From: Pseudohongiella sp.
GTDB taxonomy: Bacteria; Pseudomonadota; Gammaproteobacteria; Pseudomonadales; Pseudohongiellaceae
Length of the DNA stretch: 64,000 bases
Direction of reading: 5' to 3'
Assembly (NCBI GenBank): GCA_030651695.1
Contig: JAUSCD010000015.1
Span: 62,001-126,000 of the forward strand
In this document: piece by piece, positions 18,523 to 29,661 of the stretch
Layout of the letters: each line of letters begins with the position of its first letter
Position numbering within the stretch: the first letter of the stretch is position 1
Translations under genes and position numbers: made by a program
The notes under the pieces: generated by a model
Seen by the model: the letters and a program-made list of their open reading frames with translations, nothing else
What the model was told of the DNA's origin: nothing
Databases searched by the model: none

Positions 18523-18527
18523 GCCAT

Positions 18528-18962
18528 TTATTCCAGTGGTTTGGTTACCAGATTAGGGCTATCAACGCCTGCAACACGCAGGGCCTCCATCAAACTGATA
18601 AACGGCCCGTAACTCGCGCGGGCATCACCTTCAACAAAAATCTGTATGGTCGGATTGGCTTGCTTGATGCTGGTCACCTGCTGACCCAACAACTCAAGCG
18701 TCACCGGAGTCTGCTCCTCTTGAGAGGTAACGCCCAGACTGATGAAATATTCATTATTTGCTGTAATTTCTATTACCAGCGACTCAGCATTCTCGTCAAG
18801 ATCCAGCGGCTCGGATGACGCCTGCGGTAACTCAACACGCAATCCTTGTGTCAAAAGAGGCGCAGTCACCATAAATACAATAAGTAACACCAACATAACG
18901 TCAATGTAGGGAACCACATTGATCTCTGCTACCGGCTTGCGCTTTTTCCTGACTATATCCAT
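18528..18962 (-). CDS. tolR: Tol-Pal system proton-channel subunit TolR
   Basis: 144 aa, typical for the ExbD/TolR family. One N-terminal transmembrane helix holds the essential proton-carrying Asp in PYIDVMLVLLIVFMV (about residue 21). The periplasmic domain (about 45-144) ends in LMEALRVAGVDSPNLVTKP. With TolQ it converts the proton gradient into motion of TolA. It lies 21 bp after tolQ. Confidence 0.97.
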   Translation of the reverse strand: MDIVRKKRKPVAEINVVPYIDVMLVLLIVFMVTAPLLTQGLRVELPQASSEPLDLDENAESLVIEITANNEYFISLGVTSQEEQTPVTLELLGQQVTSIKQANPTIQIFVEGDARASYGPFISLMEALRVAGVDSPNLVTKPLE

Positions 18963-18983
18963 GGCTTACCTGCAATTGACGCC

Positions 18984-19682
18984 TTACTGTTTGGGCGCAC
19001 TGACAACCTGTCTGTGCAGAATACCGGCGAACTCTTCGGTAAACGTAATATAGTTGCTGGCCAGCACCTCTACCTTGGAAGAGTAACGGTTATACGCAAC
19101 TACCGCAGGTATGGCTGCGAACAAGCCCATTGCCGTTGCGATCAGCGCCTCTGCAATACCCGGCGCCACCACCTGTAATGTCGCCTGACTTTGTTCAGCC
19201 AGACTTATAAATGAATTCATGATACCAATTACAGTACCAAACAGACCGATATAAGGCGTAACTGAGCCCACGGTCGCCAGAAAAGGGAGGTGTTTTTCCA
19301 GTTTTTCTTCTTCCCGCGAATAGGCTACACGCATCGCGCGCTGTGCGCCCGCCATCACAGATTCGGAATTGACTCCGCCTTGCTGGCGCAGACGCATGAA
19401 TTCCTTGAAACCTGCTCTGAATATATTTTCCATGCCGCCGGTAGGCTTGTTGGCTTTTTGCTGATCACTGCCTTCACGATAAAGCTGGCTGAGATCCATG
19501 CCTGACCAGAAGCGCTTTTCAAAACTGGCCATACCCTGCTCTGCACTGGCCAATACCATCCAGCGCTGAATAATCATTACCCAGGAAATAACAGACGCCA
19601 GCAACAGGATCAACATTACAAGCTGAACCACAATTGTTGCTTCGAGAATCAAGGACCAGACGTTAATCGAACTACTGTGCAC
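18984..19682 (-). CDS. tolQ: Tol-Pal system proton-channel subunit TolQ
   Basis: 232 aa from GTG 19682, preceded by AAGGGAG at 6 nt. The more distal ATG at 19742 overlaps a perfect -10 box (TATAAT at 19741-19746, minus strand), so it should lie upstream of the transcript. Three transmembrane helices (about 14-36, 130-155, 165-190) and the ExbB/TolQ signature ATVGSVTPYIGLFGTVIGIMN are present. With TolR it forms the proton channel energising TolA. The usual upstream neighbour ybgC is missing here; ruvB precedes directly. Confidence 0.95.
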   Translation of the reverse strand: MHSSSINVWSLILEATIVVQLVMLILLLASVISWVMIIQRWMVLASAEQGMASFEKRFWSGMDLSQLYREGSDQQKANKPTGGMENIFRAGFKEFMRLRQQGGVNSESVMAGAQRAMRVAYSREEEKLEKHLPFLATVGSVTPYIGLFGTVIGIMNSFISLAEQSQATLQVVAPGIAEALIATAMGLFAAIPAVVAYNRYSSKVEVLASNYITFTEEFAGILHRQVVSAPKQ

Positions 19683-19740
19683 AGAAGGCTCCCTTTTGCC
19701 GGCCACGAAACTTATCACACGGGGGTTAAAAATCTGGCGC

Positions 19741-19768
19741 ATTATAAGTCAAATTAAACACTTATAAT
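19741..19768 (-). promoter_or_regulatory. tolQ promoter -10 within an inverted repeat
   Basis: ATTATAAGT (19741-19749) and ACTTATAAT (19760-19768) form a perfect 9-bp inverted repeat with a 10-nt centre. On the minus strand the repeat contains TATAAT (19741-19746), 59 nt upstream of the GTG start of tolQ. A good -35 box at 17 nt is not seen, so an activator or operator role of the repeat is possible. The promoter call is an inference. Confidence 0.45.
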
Positions 19769-19837
19769 ACTCTTGTAAGTGACATTCGACTGACAAAATA
19801 TGTCGGAATTATGCACGACCCCGGCGACCGCCGAACC

Positions 19838-20863
19838 TCATCCAGCTGAGGGTGCCATCAGGCCGAACTGCAGATAGGCATGAGGGGTCACCATACGCCC
19901 CCGGGGAGTACGCATCATAAATCCCTGCTGGATCAAAAACGGTTCCAGAACATCTTCAATAGTGTCGCGCTCTTCACTGATTGCCGCCGCCAGACTATCA
20001 ACACCCACCGGTCCGCCACCAAATTTTTCGATCATGGTTAGCAGCAATCTACGATCCATGTGATCGAAGCCGTTGTTATCAATACTAAGCATATCCAACG
20101 CTTTATCAGCTATTTCGCGGGTGATCGAACCATCGTGTTTCACTTCGCTGAAGTCGCGGACCCTGCGTAGCAGCCGGTTGGCGATGCGCGGAGTTCCGCG
20201 CGAGCGCCGCGCTATCTCAAAAGCTCCATGCTGATCAATGGCACACCCCAGTATGCGAGCCGAACGCACTACAATTTCGCACAGTTGTTCTGAAGTATAA
20301 AACTCCAGACGCTGGATAATGCCAAACCGGTCGCGTAGCGGGGACGTTAAAAGGCCTGCGCGGGTTGTCGCTCCGACCAGCGTAAATGGCGGTAACTCCA
20401 GCTTGATGGAGCGCGCGCCAGGCCCCTCTCCTATCATTATGTCAAGCTGATAATCCTCCATCGCCGGATATAGAATCTCCTCGATCGCAGGACTAAGCCT
20501 ATGAATTTCGTCGATAAACAGCACGTCTCCGTGCTCCAGATTCGTTAACAGCGCAGCCAGATCGCCGGCTTTTTCAAGCACCGGACCGGAGGTGGTTTTA
20601 ATTGCCACATTCAACTCATTGGCAATGATATTGGCGAGCGTGGTTTTACCCAGCCCCGGTGGCCCGAAAATCAGCGTGTGATCCAGCGGCTCCGAACGTT
20701 GCCGGGCGGCACTGATAAAAATCTCCATCTGTTTTTTCACATCAGTCTGCCCGATGTAATCAACAAGCGTTAACGGGCGGATAGCACGATCCACAGACTG
20801 CTCCATCGGAGCAAGCCCGGGTGAAATCAACCGCGCATTTTCAATACCATCGTAGTCAGACAT
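19838..20863 (-). CDS. ruvB: Holliday junction branch migration helicase RuvB
   Basis: 341 aa. An AAA+ ATPase motor that drives branch migration on Holliday junctions together with RuvA. Walker [11 protein letters not shown] (about 66), Walker [11 protein letters not shown] (about 115), sensor I VGATTRAG and the arginine-finger segment PLRDRFGI are present, followed by the C-terminal winged helix ([17 protein letters not shown]). It starts 9 bp after the ruvA stop, so ruvC-ruvA-ruvB reads as one operon. Confidence 0.98.
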   Translation of the reverse strand: MSDYDGIENARLISPGLAPMEQSVDRAIRPLTLVDYIGQTDVKKQMEIFISAARQRSEPLDHTLIFGPPGLGKTTLANIIANELNVAIKTTSGPVLEKAGDLAALLTNLEHGDVLFIDEIHRLSPAIEEILYPAMEDYQLDIMIGEGPGARSIKLELPPFTLVGATTRAGLLTSPLRDRFGIIQRLEFYTSEQLCEIVVRSARILGCAIDQHGAFEIARRSRGTPRIANRLLRRVRDFSEVKHDGSITREIADKALDMLSIDNNGFDHMDRRLLLTMIEKFGGGPVGVDSLAAAISEERDTIEDVLEPFLIQQGFMMRTPRGRMVTPHAYLQFGLMAPSAG

Positions 20864-20872
20864 AGCAGCCGT

Positions 20873-21481
20873 TTAAACCATTGCCCTGAGGGCTAGCCGG
20901 ATAATTTCTTCGCTGCGCCCGATGCCGGGCTGTTCCTTCATCACGCGCATCACCATCTTTGCTGCATCCTGAGGTTTATAACCCAGAGAAATAAGCGCTG
21001 TCTCTGCGTCTTCACTCAATTGGTTGCTGCCCGCAGATTTTTGCGCAAATGCCTCTCCCGGCGCAGGAGCAGCCTCCCAGGCGGCGAGGCGGTCCCGCAT
21101 ATCCAGCACCAGTCGCTCTGCCGTCTTTTTACCGATACCGGGAATTTTTGTCAGCGCATTGACATCGTTATTCTGCACCAGTCGAACAAACTCAGCGGCC
21201 GGTACACCAGACAGAATCGCCAACGCCACCTTGGGACCTATCCCCGTGACCTTGATCAATGCACGGAAAAGGGCGCGCTCCTGCTCTTCCAGAAACGCGA
21301 ACAGCTGATGAGCATCTTCGCGCACCACCAGATGGGTAAACAATACCACCCCTTGTCCGACTGCAGGCAACTGATAAAACGTACTCATCGGGGCAAGTAA
21401 TTCGTAGCCGACCCCGTTAACATCAAGCAACAGGTCCGGCGCCCTTTTTTCCAGCAAATTTCCCTTCAATCGACCTATCAA
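20873..21481 (-). CDS. ruvA: Holliday junction branch migration protein RuvA
   Basis: 202 aa. Tetrameric junction-binding partner of RuvB. Domain I is an OB fold (start MIGRLKGNLLEKRAPDLLLDVNG), domain II has two helix-hairpin-helix motifs (VTGIGPKVALAILSG and IPGIGKKTAERLVLDM), and the flexible linker (APAPGEAFAQ) leads to domain III, which contacts RuvB (ALISLGYKPQDAAKMVMRV). Standard in length and position. Confidence 0.98.
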   Translation of the reverse strand: MIGRLKGNLLEKRAPDLLLDVNGVGYELLAPMSTFYQLPAVGQGVVLFTHLVVREDAHQLFAFLEEQERALFRALIKVTGIGPKVALAILSGVPAAEFVRLVQNNDVNALTKIPGIGKKTAERLVLDMRDRLAAWEAAPAPGEAFAQKSAGSNQLSEDAETALISLGYKPQDAAKMVMRVMKEQPGIGRSEEIIRLALRAMV

Positions 21482-21530
21482 TGCGCGCTCCTGCTTATCG
21501 CCAGATTTATTCAGATATATCGACTATACG

Positions 21531-22052
21531 TTAAGTCTTGTAGCGCCGCCCGCCAAAACTACGCGCCGCAGCAATACGCACCATACTCTGCCGGCTGTTG
21601 GCATGACAGACCGCAATAGCCAACGCATCAGCCGCATCGGCCTGCAGTTTCCCCTGCAAGCCGAGCAGCACTTTGATCATATGCTGGACTTGCAACTTAT
21701 CCGCCGCCCCTGACCCCGTTACGGCCTGTTTGACTGTACGCGGCGTATATTCCGCCACCGGCAGATCAAATTGCAGACAGGCCACCATGGCAGCGCCTCT
21801 GGCCTGGCCCAGCTTGAGCGCGGAGGACACACTTTTACCAAGGAATACTTCCTCGATGGCACATTCCTGTGGACTGTATTGTTCAATGATGCCCGTCAAG
21901 GCAAAAAAGATATCGCGCAGCCGCTGCGGATGCTCTCCCGGTGTCGGGCGTACACATCCGCAATCGACATACTTGAGTTTGTTGCCCACCGACTCGATGA
22001 TGCCGTAGCCGGTTGCCCGCGAGCCAGGATCAATGCCCAGGATCAGTGTCAC
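21531..22052 (-). CDS. ruvC: Holliday junction resolvase RuvC
   Basis: 173 aa from GTG 22052 (MTLILGIDPGS), the same length as E. coli RuvC; a longer start at 22070 adds six unconserved residues. The acidic catalytic residues are visible: Asp in GIDPGSRATGYG (about 7), Glu in AIEEVFLGKS (about 66) and the DAADALAIA pair (about 138 and 141). It cuts Holliday junctions processed by RuvAB. It lies between aspS and ruvA; the yebC gene often found between aspS and ruvC is absent. Confidence 0.97.
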   Translation of the reverse strand: MTLILGIDPGSRATGYGIIESVGNKLKYVDCGCVRPTPGEHPQRLRDIFFALTGIIEQYSPQECAIEEVFLGKSVSSALKLGQARGAAMVACLQFDLPVAEYTPRTVKQAVTGSGAADKLQVQHMIKVLLGLQGKLQADAADALAIAVCHANSRQSMVRIAAARSFGGRRYKT

Positions 22053-22136
22053 GCCAAACCTCGCGCACATGAGCCGGCAGCATGAACGCCGCCGGCTGAA
22101 GTGAAATTACACTGCGGCTTATGCCGCAGGTGTTGC

Positions 22137-23918
22137 TCAGGGCACTGCAGGAGCAGCGACCTGCTCACGCAGGCGAATGTTCAGCTCGCGCAACTGTCGA
22201 GCAGAAACGGGCCCGGGGGCATCAGTCAACGGGCACGCAGCAGACTGGGTTTTCGGGAATGCCATGACGTCACGAATTGAAGTGGCGCCTGTCATGAGCA
22301 TCATCAGACGGTCCAGACCAAACGCCAAACCGCCATGGGGCGGCGCGCCGGAAGCCAGCGCATTGAGCAGGAATCCAAATTTTTCCTGCGCCTCCTCTGC
22401 CCCTATACCGAGCAGGTCGAACACCGCCTGCTGCATATCAGGACGGTTGATACGGATGGAACCACCGCCTAACTCCGTGCCGTTCAGTACCATGTCATAG
22501 GCGCGTGAAAGCGCTTTGTCAGGGTTATTGCGGAGATCTTCCGGTGAGCACGAAGGCGCTGTGAACGGATGATGCAGTGAATTCAGATTGCCTTCTTTGT
22601 CGCGTTCGAACATGGGGAAGTCAATCACCCAAAGCGGCGCCCAACCAGAACGCGTAATACCAAGATCTGCCCCCACTTTCAGACGCAGCGCACCAATGGC
22701 TTCGCATACCGGACCGAATTTGTCGGCGCCAAAGAAAATAATATCGCCGGTAGCCGCCTGAACCCGCGCCAGCACGTCCTTCACTATCTGTTCCGGCATG
22801 AACTTGATAATAGGTGACTGCAGCCCCTCAAGACCGCCTTCAATATCATTGACTTTGATCCAGGCAAGGCCTTTGGCGCCATAAATGCCCACAAATTTGG
22901 TGTAGTCATCAATCTCTTTACGGGTCAGCGAAGCACCGCCCGGTACGCGCAGCGCAATCACGCGGCTGCCCGGATCATTAGCCGGACCAGAGAATACTTT
23001 AAAGTCCACGTCCTTCATCAGATCAGCGATGTCTGTGAATTCCAGATCATTACGCAGGTCCGGTTTGTCCGAACCGAACCGGCGCATGGCTTCGGTCCAG
23101 GTCATACGCGGAAACTGGCCAAGATCCACGTCCAGATGCTTCTGGAAAATGCCGCGAATCATTTTCTCCATCACACTCATGATGCCTTCTTCATCCATAA
23201 ACGACGTCTCGATGTCGATCTGGGTGAATTCAGGCTGACGGTCCGCACGCAGGTCTTCGTCACGGAAGCACTTGGCAATCTGATAATAGCGGTCTATACC
23301 GGCAACCATCAGGATCTGCTTGAACAGCTGAGGCGACTGCGGCAACGCAAAAAACTGCCCGGGATGGGTACGGCTCGGCACCAGATAGTCACGCGCTCCT
23401 TCAGGCGTGGCCCGGGTGAGGATCGGAGTTTCGATGTCGAGGAAACCGTTGTCATCCAGAAAGTTACGGATGGAGTTACTGACCTTGGAGCGGAAACGCA
23501 GACGATCGATCATCTCCGGACGACGCAGGTCGATATAACGGTGACGCAGCCGGATGTCCTCGCCCACTGTGGCATGATCATCCAACTGGAACGGAGGCGT
23601 TTTTGCCTGCGCCAGAATTTCCACTTCATGAGCCAGCACTTCGATAGCACCACTGCCCATATCAGGATTGACAGTGCCTTCCGGACGCCCGCGCACCAGA
23701 CCGGTGACACGCACCACAAATTCGCTGCGCAGTGTTTCTGCCAGATTAAAACTATCGGCCCGGTCAGGGTCGAATACGATCTGACACAAACCTTCGCGGT
23801 CACGCAGGTCCACGAATATGACGCCGCCATGGTCCCGTCGACGATGAACCCAACCACAGAGGTTGACGATTTCGCCGTTGAGTTTCTCGTTTAACTCTCC
23901 GCAATAATGGCTGCGCAT
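22137..23918 (-). CDS. aspS: Aspartyl-tRNA synthetase
   Basis: 593 aa, the bacterial-type class II enzyme. An OB-fold anticodon-binding domain (about 1-110, [22 protein letters not shown]) is followed by the catalytic domain with motif 2 ([18 protein letters not shown], about 218-235), the bacterial GAD insertion (about 290-420) and motif 3 ([12 protein letters not shown], about 530-545). It charges tRNA-Asp, or tRNA-Asn as well in species lacking AsnRS. It follows the zinc-ribbon gene with a 100-bp gap. Confidence 0.98.
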   Translation of the reverse strand: MRSHYCGELNEKLNGEIVNLCGWVHRRRDHGGVIFVDLRDREGLCQIVFDPDRADSFNLAETLRSEFVVRVTGLVRGRPEGTVNPDMGSGAIEVLAHEVEILAQAKTPPFQLDDHATVGEDIRLRHRYIDLRRPEMIDRLRFRSKVSNSIRNFLDDNGFLDIETPILTRATPEGARDYLVPSRTHPGQFFALPQSPQLFKQILMVAGIDRYYQIAKCFRDEDLRADRQPEFTQIDIETSFMDEEGIMSVMEKMIRGIFQKHLDVDLGQFPRMTWTEAMRRFGSDKPDLRNDLEFTDIADLMKDVDFKVFSGPANDPGSRVIALRVPGGASLTRKEIDDYTKFVGIYGAKGLAWIKVNDIEGGLEGLQSPIIKFMPEQIVKDVLARVQAATGDIIFFGADKFGPVCEAIGALRLKVGADLGITRSGWAPLWVIDFPMFERDKEGNLNSLHHPFTAPSCSPEDLRNNPDKALSRAYDMVLNGTELGGGSIRINRPDMQQAVFDLLGIGAEEAQEKFGFLLNALASGAPPHGGLAFGLDRLMMLMTGATSIRDVMAFPKTQSAACPLTDAPGPVSARQLRELNIRLREQVAAPAVP

Positions 23919-24018
23919 ACGCTTTCCTGTTTCTCTCTGTTGTTAGTCCGGCGTTTACGCGCACAAGACTGGTTGATCTGATTGGGTCTGTTACATTAAC
24001 GCCTGCAGGTCAGCTGAC

Positions 24019-24282
24019 CTAAACAGCAGCCGGGGTTGTTGGCGCGGCCGGAGCGCTTGAAGCACCGCCGCCATCACCGTCCTGCGTGCCGTGCTTCTTT
24101 TTACCGGTTTTAAAATCAGTTTCGTACCAGCCGCCACCCTTCAGACGAAAGCTGGGCGCTGAAAGCTGTTTGGCCAGACCCGGTTTTTCGCACACCGGGC
24201 ACAGCGTCAGGGGCGCATCGCTGAAGCGCTGGATTGCTTCCAGCTGGTGCCCGCACTCTTTGCATTGATACTCATAAATCGG
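24019..24282 (-). CDS. FmdB-family zinc-ribbon protein
   Basis: 87 aa from ATG 24282, the conserved start MPIYEYQCKECGHQLE; the open frame extends upstream without conservation. Two CxxC pairs (CKEC at about 8-11 and CPVC at about 30-33) form a zinc ribbon typical of the FmdB/CxxC-CxxC-SSSS regulatory-protein family. The tail is a low-complexity Ala/Pro/Gly stretch. A gene of this family stands before aspS in many gammaproteobacteria; its function is unknown. Confidence 0.9.
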   Translation of the reverse strand, partial: PIYEYQCKECGHQLEAIQRFSDAPLTLCPVCEKPGLAKQLSAPSFRLKGGGWYETDFKTGKKKHGTQDGDGGGASSAPAAPTTPAAV

Positions 24283-24601
24283 CATACAGATTCCAATCCT
24301 CCGGATACACAACAAACATCAACACGTCAAAACTATTAACTGGAAATCATCAATAATCTCGTCCACAAGACAATGCTTGCTACCAGCAGCAGAACCTGCC
24401 ACCGGAAAGCCGCGGATTATACCTTAATTCAGCTTTGATCATCACCTGTCTTACCTCTTTTGATTTGCTTTGCCACAACAGCATCTGAGCACTTGCGACG
24501 ACTTGCCCAATCCTTTATAAATAGCGGCCTGTGCTGCGTTTTAGTAACCCCATGACGCTTCACATATCCTTCAAACCAAACTTGATAAAACGGGAACCGG
24601 C
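24283..24601. other. Divergent intergenic region before the HU-like gene
   Basis: 319 bp between the divergently read zinc-ribbon and HU-like genes. No coding frame was supported. The only signal recognised is the sigma-70-type promoter listed separately at 24493-24521. GGAGG near 24298-24302 may serve the zinc-ribbon gene. Confidence 0.6.
24493..24521 (+). promoter_or_regulatory. Sigma-70-type promoter of the HU-like gene
   Basis: TTGCGA (24493-24498), a 17-nt spacer, and TATAAA (24516-24521). Transcription would begin near 24529, giving a leader of about 73 nt before ATG 24602. Confidence 0.6.
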
Positions 24602-24955
24602 ATGGCAGCTACCAAACCGACAGCAAAAAAAACCACAGCTATCACTGAAAAGTACACAAAAACAGCTATTGTGGCGGAAATTGCCGCAAACACTGAGCTT
24701 ACTAAAAGACAAGTTGACGCCGTTCTCAGCGAATTGAACGATATTATTGAGCGTCACATCAAAAAGCGCGGCGTTGGTGAATTCACTCTGCCAGGCCTGC
24801 TGAAAATCAAAGCGGTTAAAAAACCTGCCCAGCCAGCACGCAAGAATGTACCAAATCCGTTCAAACCGGGTGAGTTTATGGATATTGCCAAAAAACCGGC
24901 AAGCACCCGTGTAAAAATTCTGCCACTGAAAAAACTCAAAGAGTTTGCCCAGTAA
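24602..24955 (+). CDS. HU/IHF-family DNA-binding protein
   Basis: 117 aa. The HU fold is recognisable at about 18-117: TKTAIVAEIAANTELTKRQVDAVLSELNDIIERHIKKRG, then GEFTLPGLLKIKAVKKPAQPARKNVPNPFKPGEF for the DNA-binding arm, then KPASTRVKILPLKKLKEF. Compared with ordinary HU (90 aa) it has a 17-residue Lys/Thr/Ala-rich head and an altered arm (the usual RNPQTGE-like tip reads RKNVPNPFKPGEF). Such variant HU proteins occur in Xanthomonas and Legionella relatives and probably act as nucleoid proteins. A clear promoter lies upstream. Confidence 0.88.
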   Translation: MAATKPTAKKTTAITEKYTKTAIVAEIAANTELTKRQVDAVLSELNDIIERHIKKRGVGEFTLPGLLKIKAVKKPAQPARKNVPNPFKPGEFMDIAKKPASTRVKILPLKKLKEFAQ

Positions 24956-25107
24956 GCATCGGCAGTAGTCAGAACCCCCTGTCCGGAGCGCTCCCCGCGG
25001 CGCGCTCTGAGCACTCTGAATCTGCGAACACGCACTAATCTGCTTTCCCGGCCCGCTCCCTGGCGGCCATTAGTCGCTCACCAACCATCTGACATTCCGG
25101 AACCCGC

Positions 25108-26841
25108 ATGCGCACCAGTCAATACCTTATTGCTACGCTCAGAGAAACACCTGCTGATGCAGAAGTTATCAGCCACCAATTGATGCTGCGGGCAGGCCTG
25201 ATTCGCAAACTGGCCAGCGGCATGTATACCTGGCTGCCCGCCGGGCTCAGGGTATTGCACAAAGTCACTGCGATTGTGCGCGAAGAAATGAACCGCTCCG
25301 GAGCAATGGAAGTTTCAATGCCCGTGGTGCAATCTGCCGAACTGTGGCAGGAGTCAGGGCGCTGGGACAAAATGGGTCCCGAGCTTCTGCGCTTTGTGGA
25401 CAGGCACGACCGCCCTTTCTGCCTTGGCCCTACTCACGAAGAGGTGATTACCGACCTGATCCGCAATGAATTCAACAGCTATAAACAGCTGCCGGCAAAT
25501 TTTTACCAGATTCAGATGAAGTTCCGCGACGAGCGCCGCCCCCGTTTTGGCGTAATGCGTGCACGCGAATTTCTGATGAAAGATGCTTACTCTTTCCATA
25601 TTGATGAGGCCTCTCTGGAACAGACTTACCAGCTGATGTATCAGACGTACAGCAACATATTCACGCGGCTGGGCCTGAATTTTCGTGCCGTACTGGCCGA
25701 CACAGGTAACATCGGCGGCAGCACTTCTCACGAGTTCCACGTGCTGGCAGATTCCGGTGAAGACGATATCGTGTTTAATTCTACCGGCAGTTACGCTGCC
25801 AATATCGAACTGGCTGATGGCATCATCAGGGATCTGGATGACGGCAGTGCGGCAATGCTGCCCAGCCGTAAAATTGATACCGGCGATGCCCATTCGATAG
25901 AAGCACTGATCGCGCTGCTGGATCTGCCGTCAACAAAACTGGTCAAAACCCTGATCGTCAAAGCTGAAGTCAGCGATGCCAATCCTCATGGGATGATGGC
26001 ACTGGTGTTACGCGGTGATCAGGAGTTAAACGACATCAAGGCCGAGAAACTCGCGGGCATTGTATGTCCACTAACGTTTGCCAGTGATGCTGAAATCGAA
26101 CAGGTAGTGGGCTGTAAACCCGGTTGCCTGGGCCCGAACAAACTTCCTTTCCCTGTAATTGTCGATCGCAGTGCCGAACTGATGCGCAACTTTGTCTGCG
26201 GCGCAAACACAGCGGCAACTCATCTGGTCGACGCAAATTGGGGTCAGGACTGCCATTTTGATCTGGTCGCTGACATCCGCAAAGTCCGGGAAGGTGATCT
26301 CAGCCCTGACGGACAGGGTGAGCTTTCGATTAAACGCGGGATTGAGGTCGGCCACATTTTCCAGCTCGGCACCAAATACAGCAAGGCCATGAGTGCGTCT
26401 GTTCTCGATGAAAATGGCCGTGCCGTTCTGATGACCATGGGTTGTTATGGTATCGGTGTAAGTCGTATAGTAGCCTCGGCCATCGAGCAAAACCATGACG
26501 CCAACGGCATCATCTGGCCGGACGCAATCGCACCATTTCAGATTGCGATCATTCCGTTGAATGCCCACAAATCCGCGCGCGTTACTGAAGTCAGTGAACA
26601 GCTGATGGCTCAACTCGAACAGGCCGGCTACGAAGTACTGCTGGATGATCGCGACAAAAAAACCAGCCCCGGCGTCAAATTTGCCGATATGGAACTGATG
26701 GGAATACCGCACCGGATCGTGGTGTCTGACCGGGGTCTGGAAAACGATGAGCTTGAGTATAAAAGTCGTCGTGCCGACGGCACCGAAACCGTTGCCCTAA
26801 ACGCTGTACTCGGGTTCCTGGCGCCACGCATCACTCGTTAA
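25108..26841 (+). CDS. proS: Prolyl-tRNA synthetase (bacterial type)
   Basis: 577 aa. Class II synthetase with the editing insertion typical of bacterial ProRS. The N-terminal catalytic part has [24 protein letters not shown] (motif 2 region) and [26 protein letters not shown]; the insertion domain spans about 220-405 and removes Ala mischarged on tRNA-Pro; motif 3 is [17 protein letters not shown] (about 445), and the C-terminal anticodon-binding domain ends at about 577. It lies downstream of the HU-like gene with a 150-bp gap. Confidence 0.98.
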   Translation: MRTSQYLIATLRETPADAEVISHQLMLRAGLIRKLASGMYTWLPAGLRVLHKVTAIVREEMNRSGAMEVSMPVVQSAELWQESGRWDKMGPELLRFVDRHDRPFCLGPTHEEVITDLIRNEFNSYKQLPANFYQIQMKFRDERRPRFGVMRAREFLMKDAYSFHIDEASLEQTYQLMYQTYSNIFTRLGLNFRAVLADTGNIGGSTSHEFHVLADSGEDDIVFNSTGSYAANIELADGIIRDLDDGSAAMLPSRKIDTGDAHSIEALIALLDLPSTKLVKTLIVKAEVSDANPHGMMALVLRGDQELNDIKAEKLAGIVCPLTFASDAEIEQVVGCKPGCLGPNKLPFPVIVDRSAELMRNFVCGANTAATHLVDANWGQDCHFDLVADIRKVREGDLSPDGQGELSIKRGIEVGHIFQLGTKYSKAMSASVLDENGRAVLMTMGCYGIGVSRIVASAIEQNHDANGIIWPDAIAPFQIAIIPLNAHKSARVTEVSEQLMAQLEQAGYEVLLDDRDKKTSPGVKFADMELMGIPHRIVVSDRGLENDELEYKSRRADGTETVALNAVLGFLAPRITR

Positions 26842-26886
26842 GAGCCAGCTGGCGCGTCGCTAACGCGGACTGGAACAGGGAGAGGT

Positions 26887-28225
26887 ATGCCTATACGATC
26901 ACCCAAAGATCTCATTAACGTCATAGACTCCAGACTATGGCGCGAACACGAGAGCGGCAAATATAAGTGGCGCAAACATACCGCCCGCGCCATGCAGATA
27001 GCCTATGCAGTGCTGCGGGATATCGCCGAGGGTCACCTCAGCCTGCGCGCCATGAGTCTTGTCTACTACACCGTCATCGCGATTGTGCCTTTATTGGCAT
27101 TGACGTTTGCTGTGCTCAAGGGCCTCGGCGTGCATAACGCGATGGAGCCTGCGCTGCTGGGTCTGCTGCAACCATTTATGGGTGAGTACAGTATTCAGAT
27201 CACAGACAACGTCGTGAGTTTTGTGGATAACGTCAGGGTTGACGTTCTCAGCGTCGTCAGCCTAGGTGTGCTGCTTTACACGGTGCTGACCATGATGCAG
27301 CAGATAGAGCTGACATTTAATTACATCTGGTCGATAACCCAGCCACGCACGCTCGCTCATCGCATCAGCGAGTATCTCTTTGCCATTATCGTCAGTCCGC
27401 TATTAATTCTGATATCCGTTGGCATTGCATCATCCGTCAACGCTACATTTTTTGTTCGCTACCTTGAAGAGCTCACTTTCGGCGCTTGGATAATTCAATC
27501 AATAGCGTTTGTAATGCCAGCATTGTTTATGTCACTGGCATTTGCGCTGGCTTTTGTTTTTATCCCCAATACCCGGGTGCGCTTCAGCTCCGCTTTTATT
27601 GGTGGTGTGGTGACAATGATTGCATGGAAATCAATGGCATTGATTTTCCAGAATTTCATCGCCGTCAACACTGCAAATGCGGTAATTTATGCAGCATTTT
27701 TCGCCATTATCCTGTTGATGCTGTTTTTGTATCTGGGCTGGCTGATGCTGCTGATCGGCTCCGCCGTAGCGTTTTATCATCAGTACCCGGCCAAAGCGCG
27801 CACCGGCAGAGAACCTCTGGAACTCAGTTTTGAAATGCAGGAAGAAGTCGCGCTGAGCGTGGCGTATCTGATAGTCAAGCGCTTCAGTCAGGGTCAGGAT
27901 CCCTGGAATGTGGACGAACTCGCAGCCTACACCAGAATCAGTGTGCCCATTATAGAGACTGCGGTCACTGCACTCGTGGATGCCGGGTTTATCAGTGCAA
28001 CAGATGAGCAGCCACGCTGCTATTTGCCCCATCATTCGGTTGAAGACAGTTCAGTCAATGCACTTCGCAAATTGATTCGCCAGCGCAGCGGCACCAAACT
28101 CGATCAGAAAAGTATGACATCAGAGCAAGCCCAGATTCACCAGTTCCTGAATGATATGGATGAGCACTGGTCAACAACCAGCGGCGAGTTAACCTTCCGC
28201 CAATTGTTACTTCAAGAGCCTGAAA

Positions 28226-28233
<8 letters not shown>
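26887..28233 (+). CDS. YihY/BrkB family inner-membrane protein
   Basis: 448 aa. The family has six transmembrane helices, here about 55-80, 115-145, 155-185, 195-225, 230-250 and 265-300, preceded by a cytosolic head and the conserved HLSLRAMSLVYYTVIAIVPLLAL. It was once wrongly called RNase BN; the true function is unknown. A cytosolic C-terminal domain of about 150 residues (from about 305) resembles a winged helix (YLIVKRFSQGQDPWNVDELAAYTRI), as in the longer members of the family. It overlaps the ArsC-like gene by 8 bp. Confidence 0.9.
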
Positions 28234-29222
<989 letters not shown>

Positions 29223-29244
29223 AATTAAAAACAAGGAATAAAGC

Positions 29245-29640
29245 ATGACAGCCAGCTGGCAACCAATACCCGCCTCCGTTGAGTATGCAAGACGGGCTAC
29301 ACTGATCAGTTATTTCGGTTTGCTGGGCTTATTTACCGGCAAAGCCATCGTTAACATGGTGGGAGGCATGCCTGCGGCTGTTGCGATCTTTCTATGGTTG
29401 GTGGGCGTGTTGCCGTTGAGCATTTTTATTCCGGGCCTGCGTAAAAATAATCTGCGCACCTACGCCTGGTTGTGTTTTATGATCCTGATGTATTTCTTGC
29501 ACGCTGTCACGCTGGCATTTACTACAGGTAGTCTTTTTTACGGCCTGCTGTATACCCTGCTCTGCGTTTCATTATTCTGTGCCGCTGTTACTTATATTAA
29601 ACTGGCCAAAAAACACCTTGGACTGAAACTGTTGTCATGA
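29245..29640 (+). CDS. DUF2069 family inner-membrane protein
   Basis: 131 aa with four predicted transmembrane helices (about 18-36, 42-60, 74-96, 98-120) and only short loops, matching the small DUF2069 proteins commonly found next to wrbA in Pseudomonas-type genomes. Function unknown. AAGGAA lies before the ATG. It is convergent with hda, 21 bp apart. Confidence 0.85.
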   Translation: MTASWQPIPASVEYARRATLISYFGLLGLFTGKAIVNMVGGMPAAVAIFLWLVGVLPLSIFIPGLRKNNLRTYAWLCFMILMYFLHAVTLAFTTGSLFYGLLYTLLCVSLFCAAVTYIKLAKKHLGLKLLS

Positions 29641-29661
29641 CCCGGCAAGAGACGTTGGCGG

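Noticed and set aside
25354-26712. Leftward frames of 179 and 213 aa inside proS
   Set aside because: They lie wholly antisense within a complete ProRS with all motifs and have no supporting signal.
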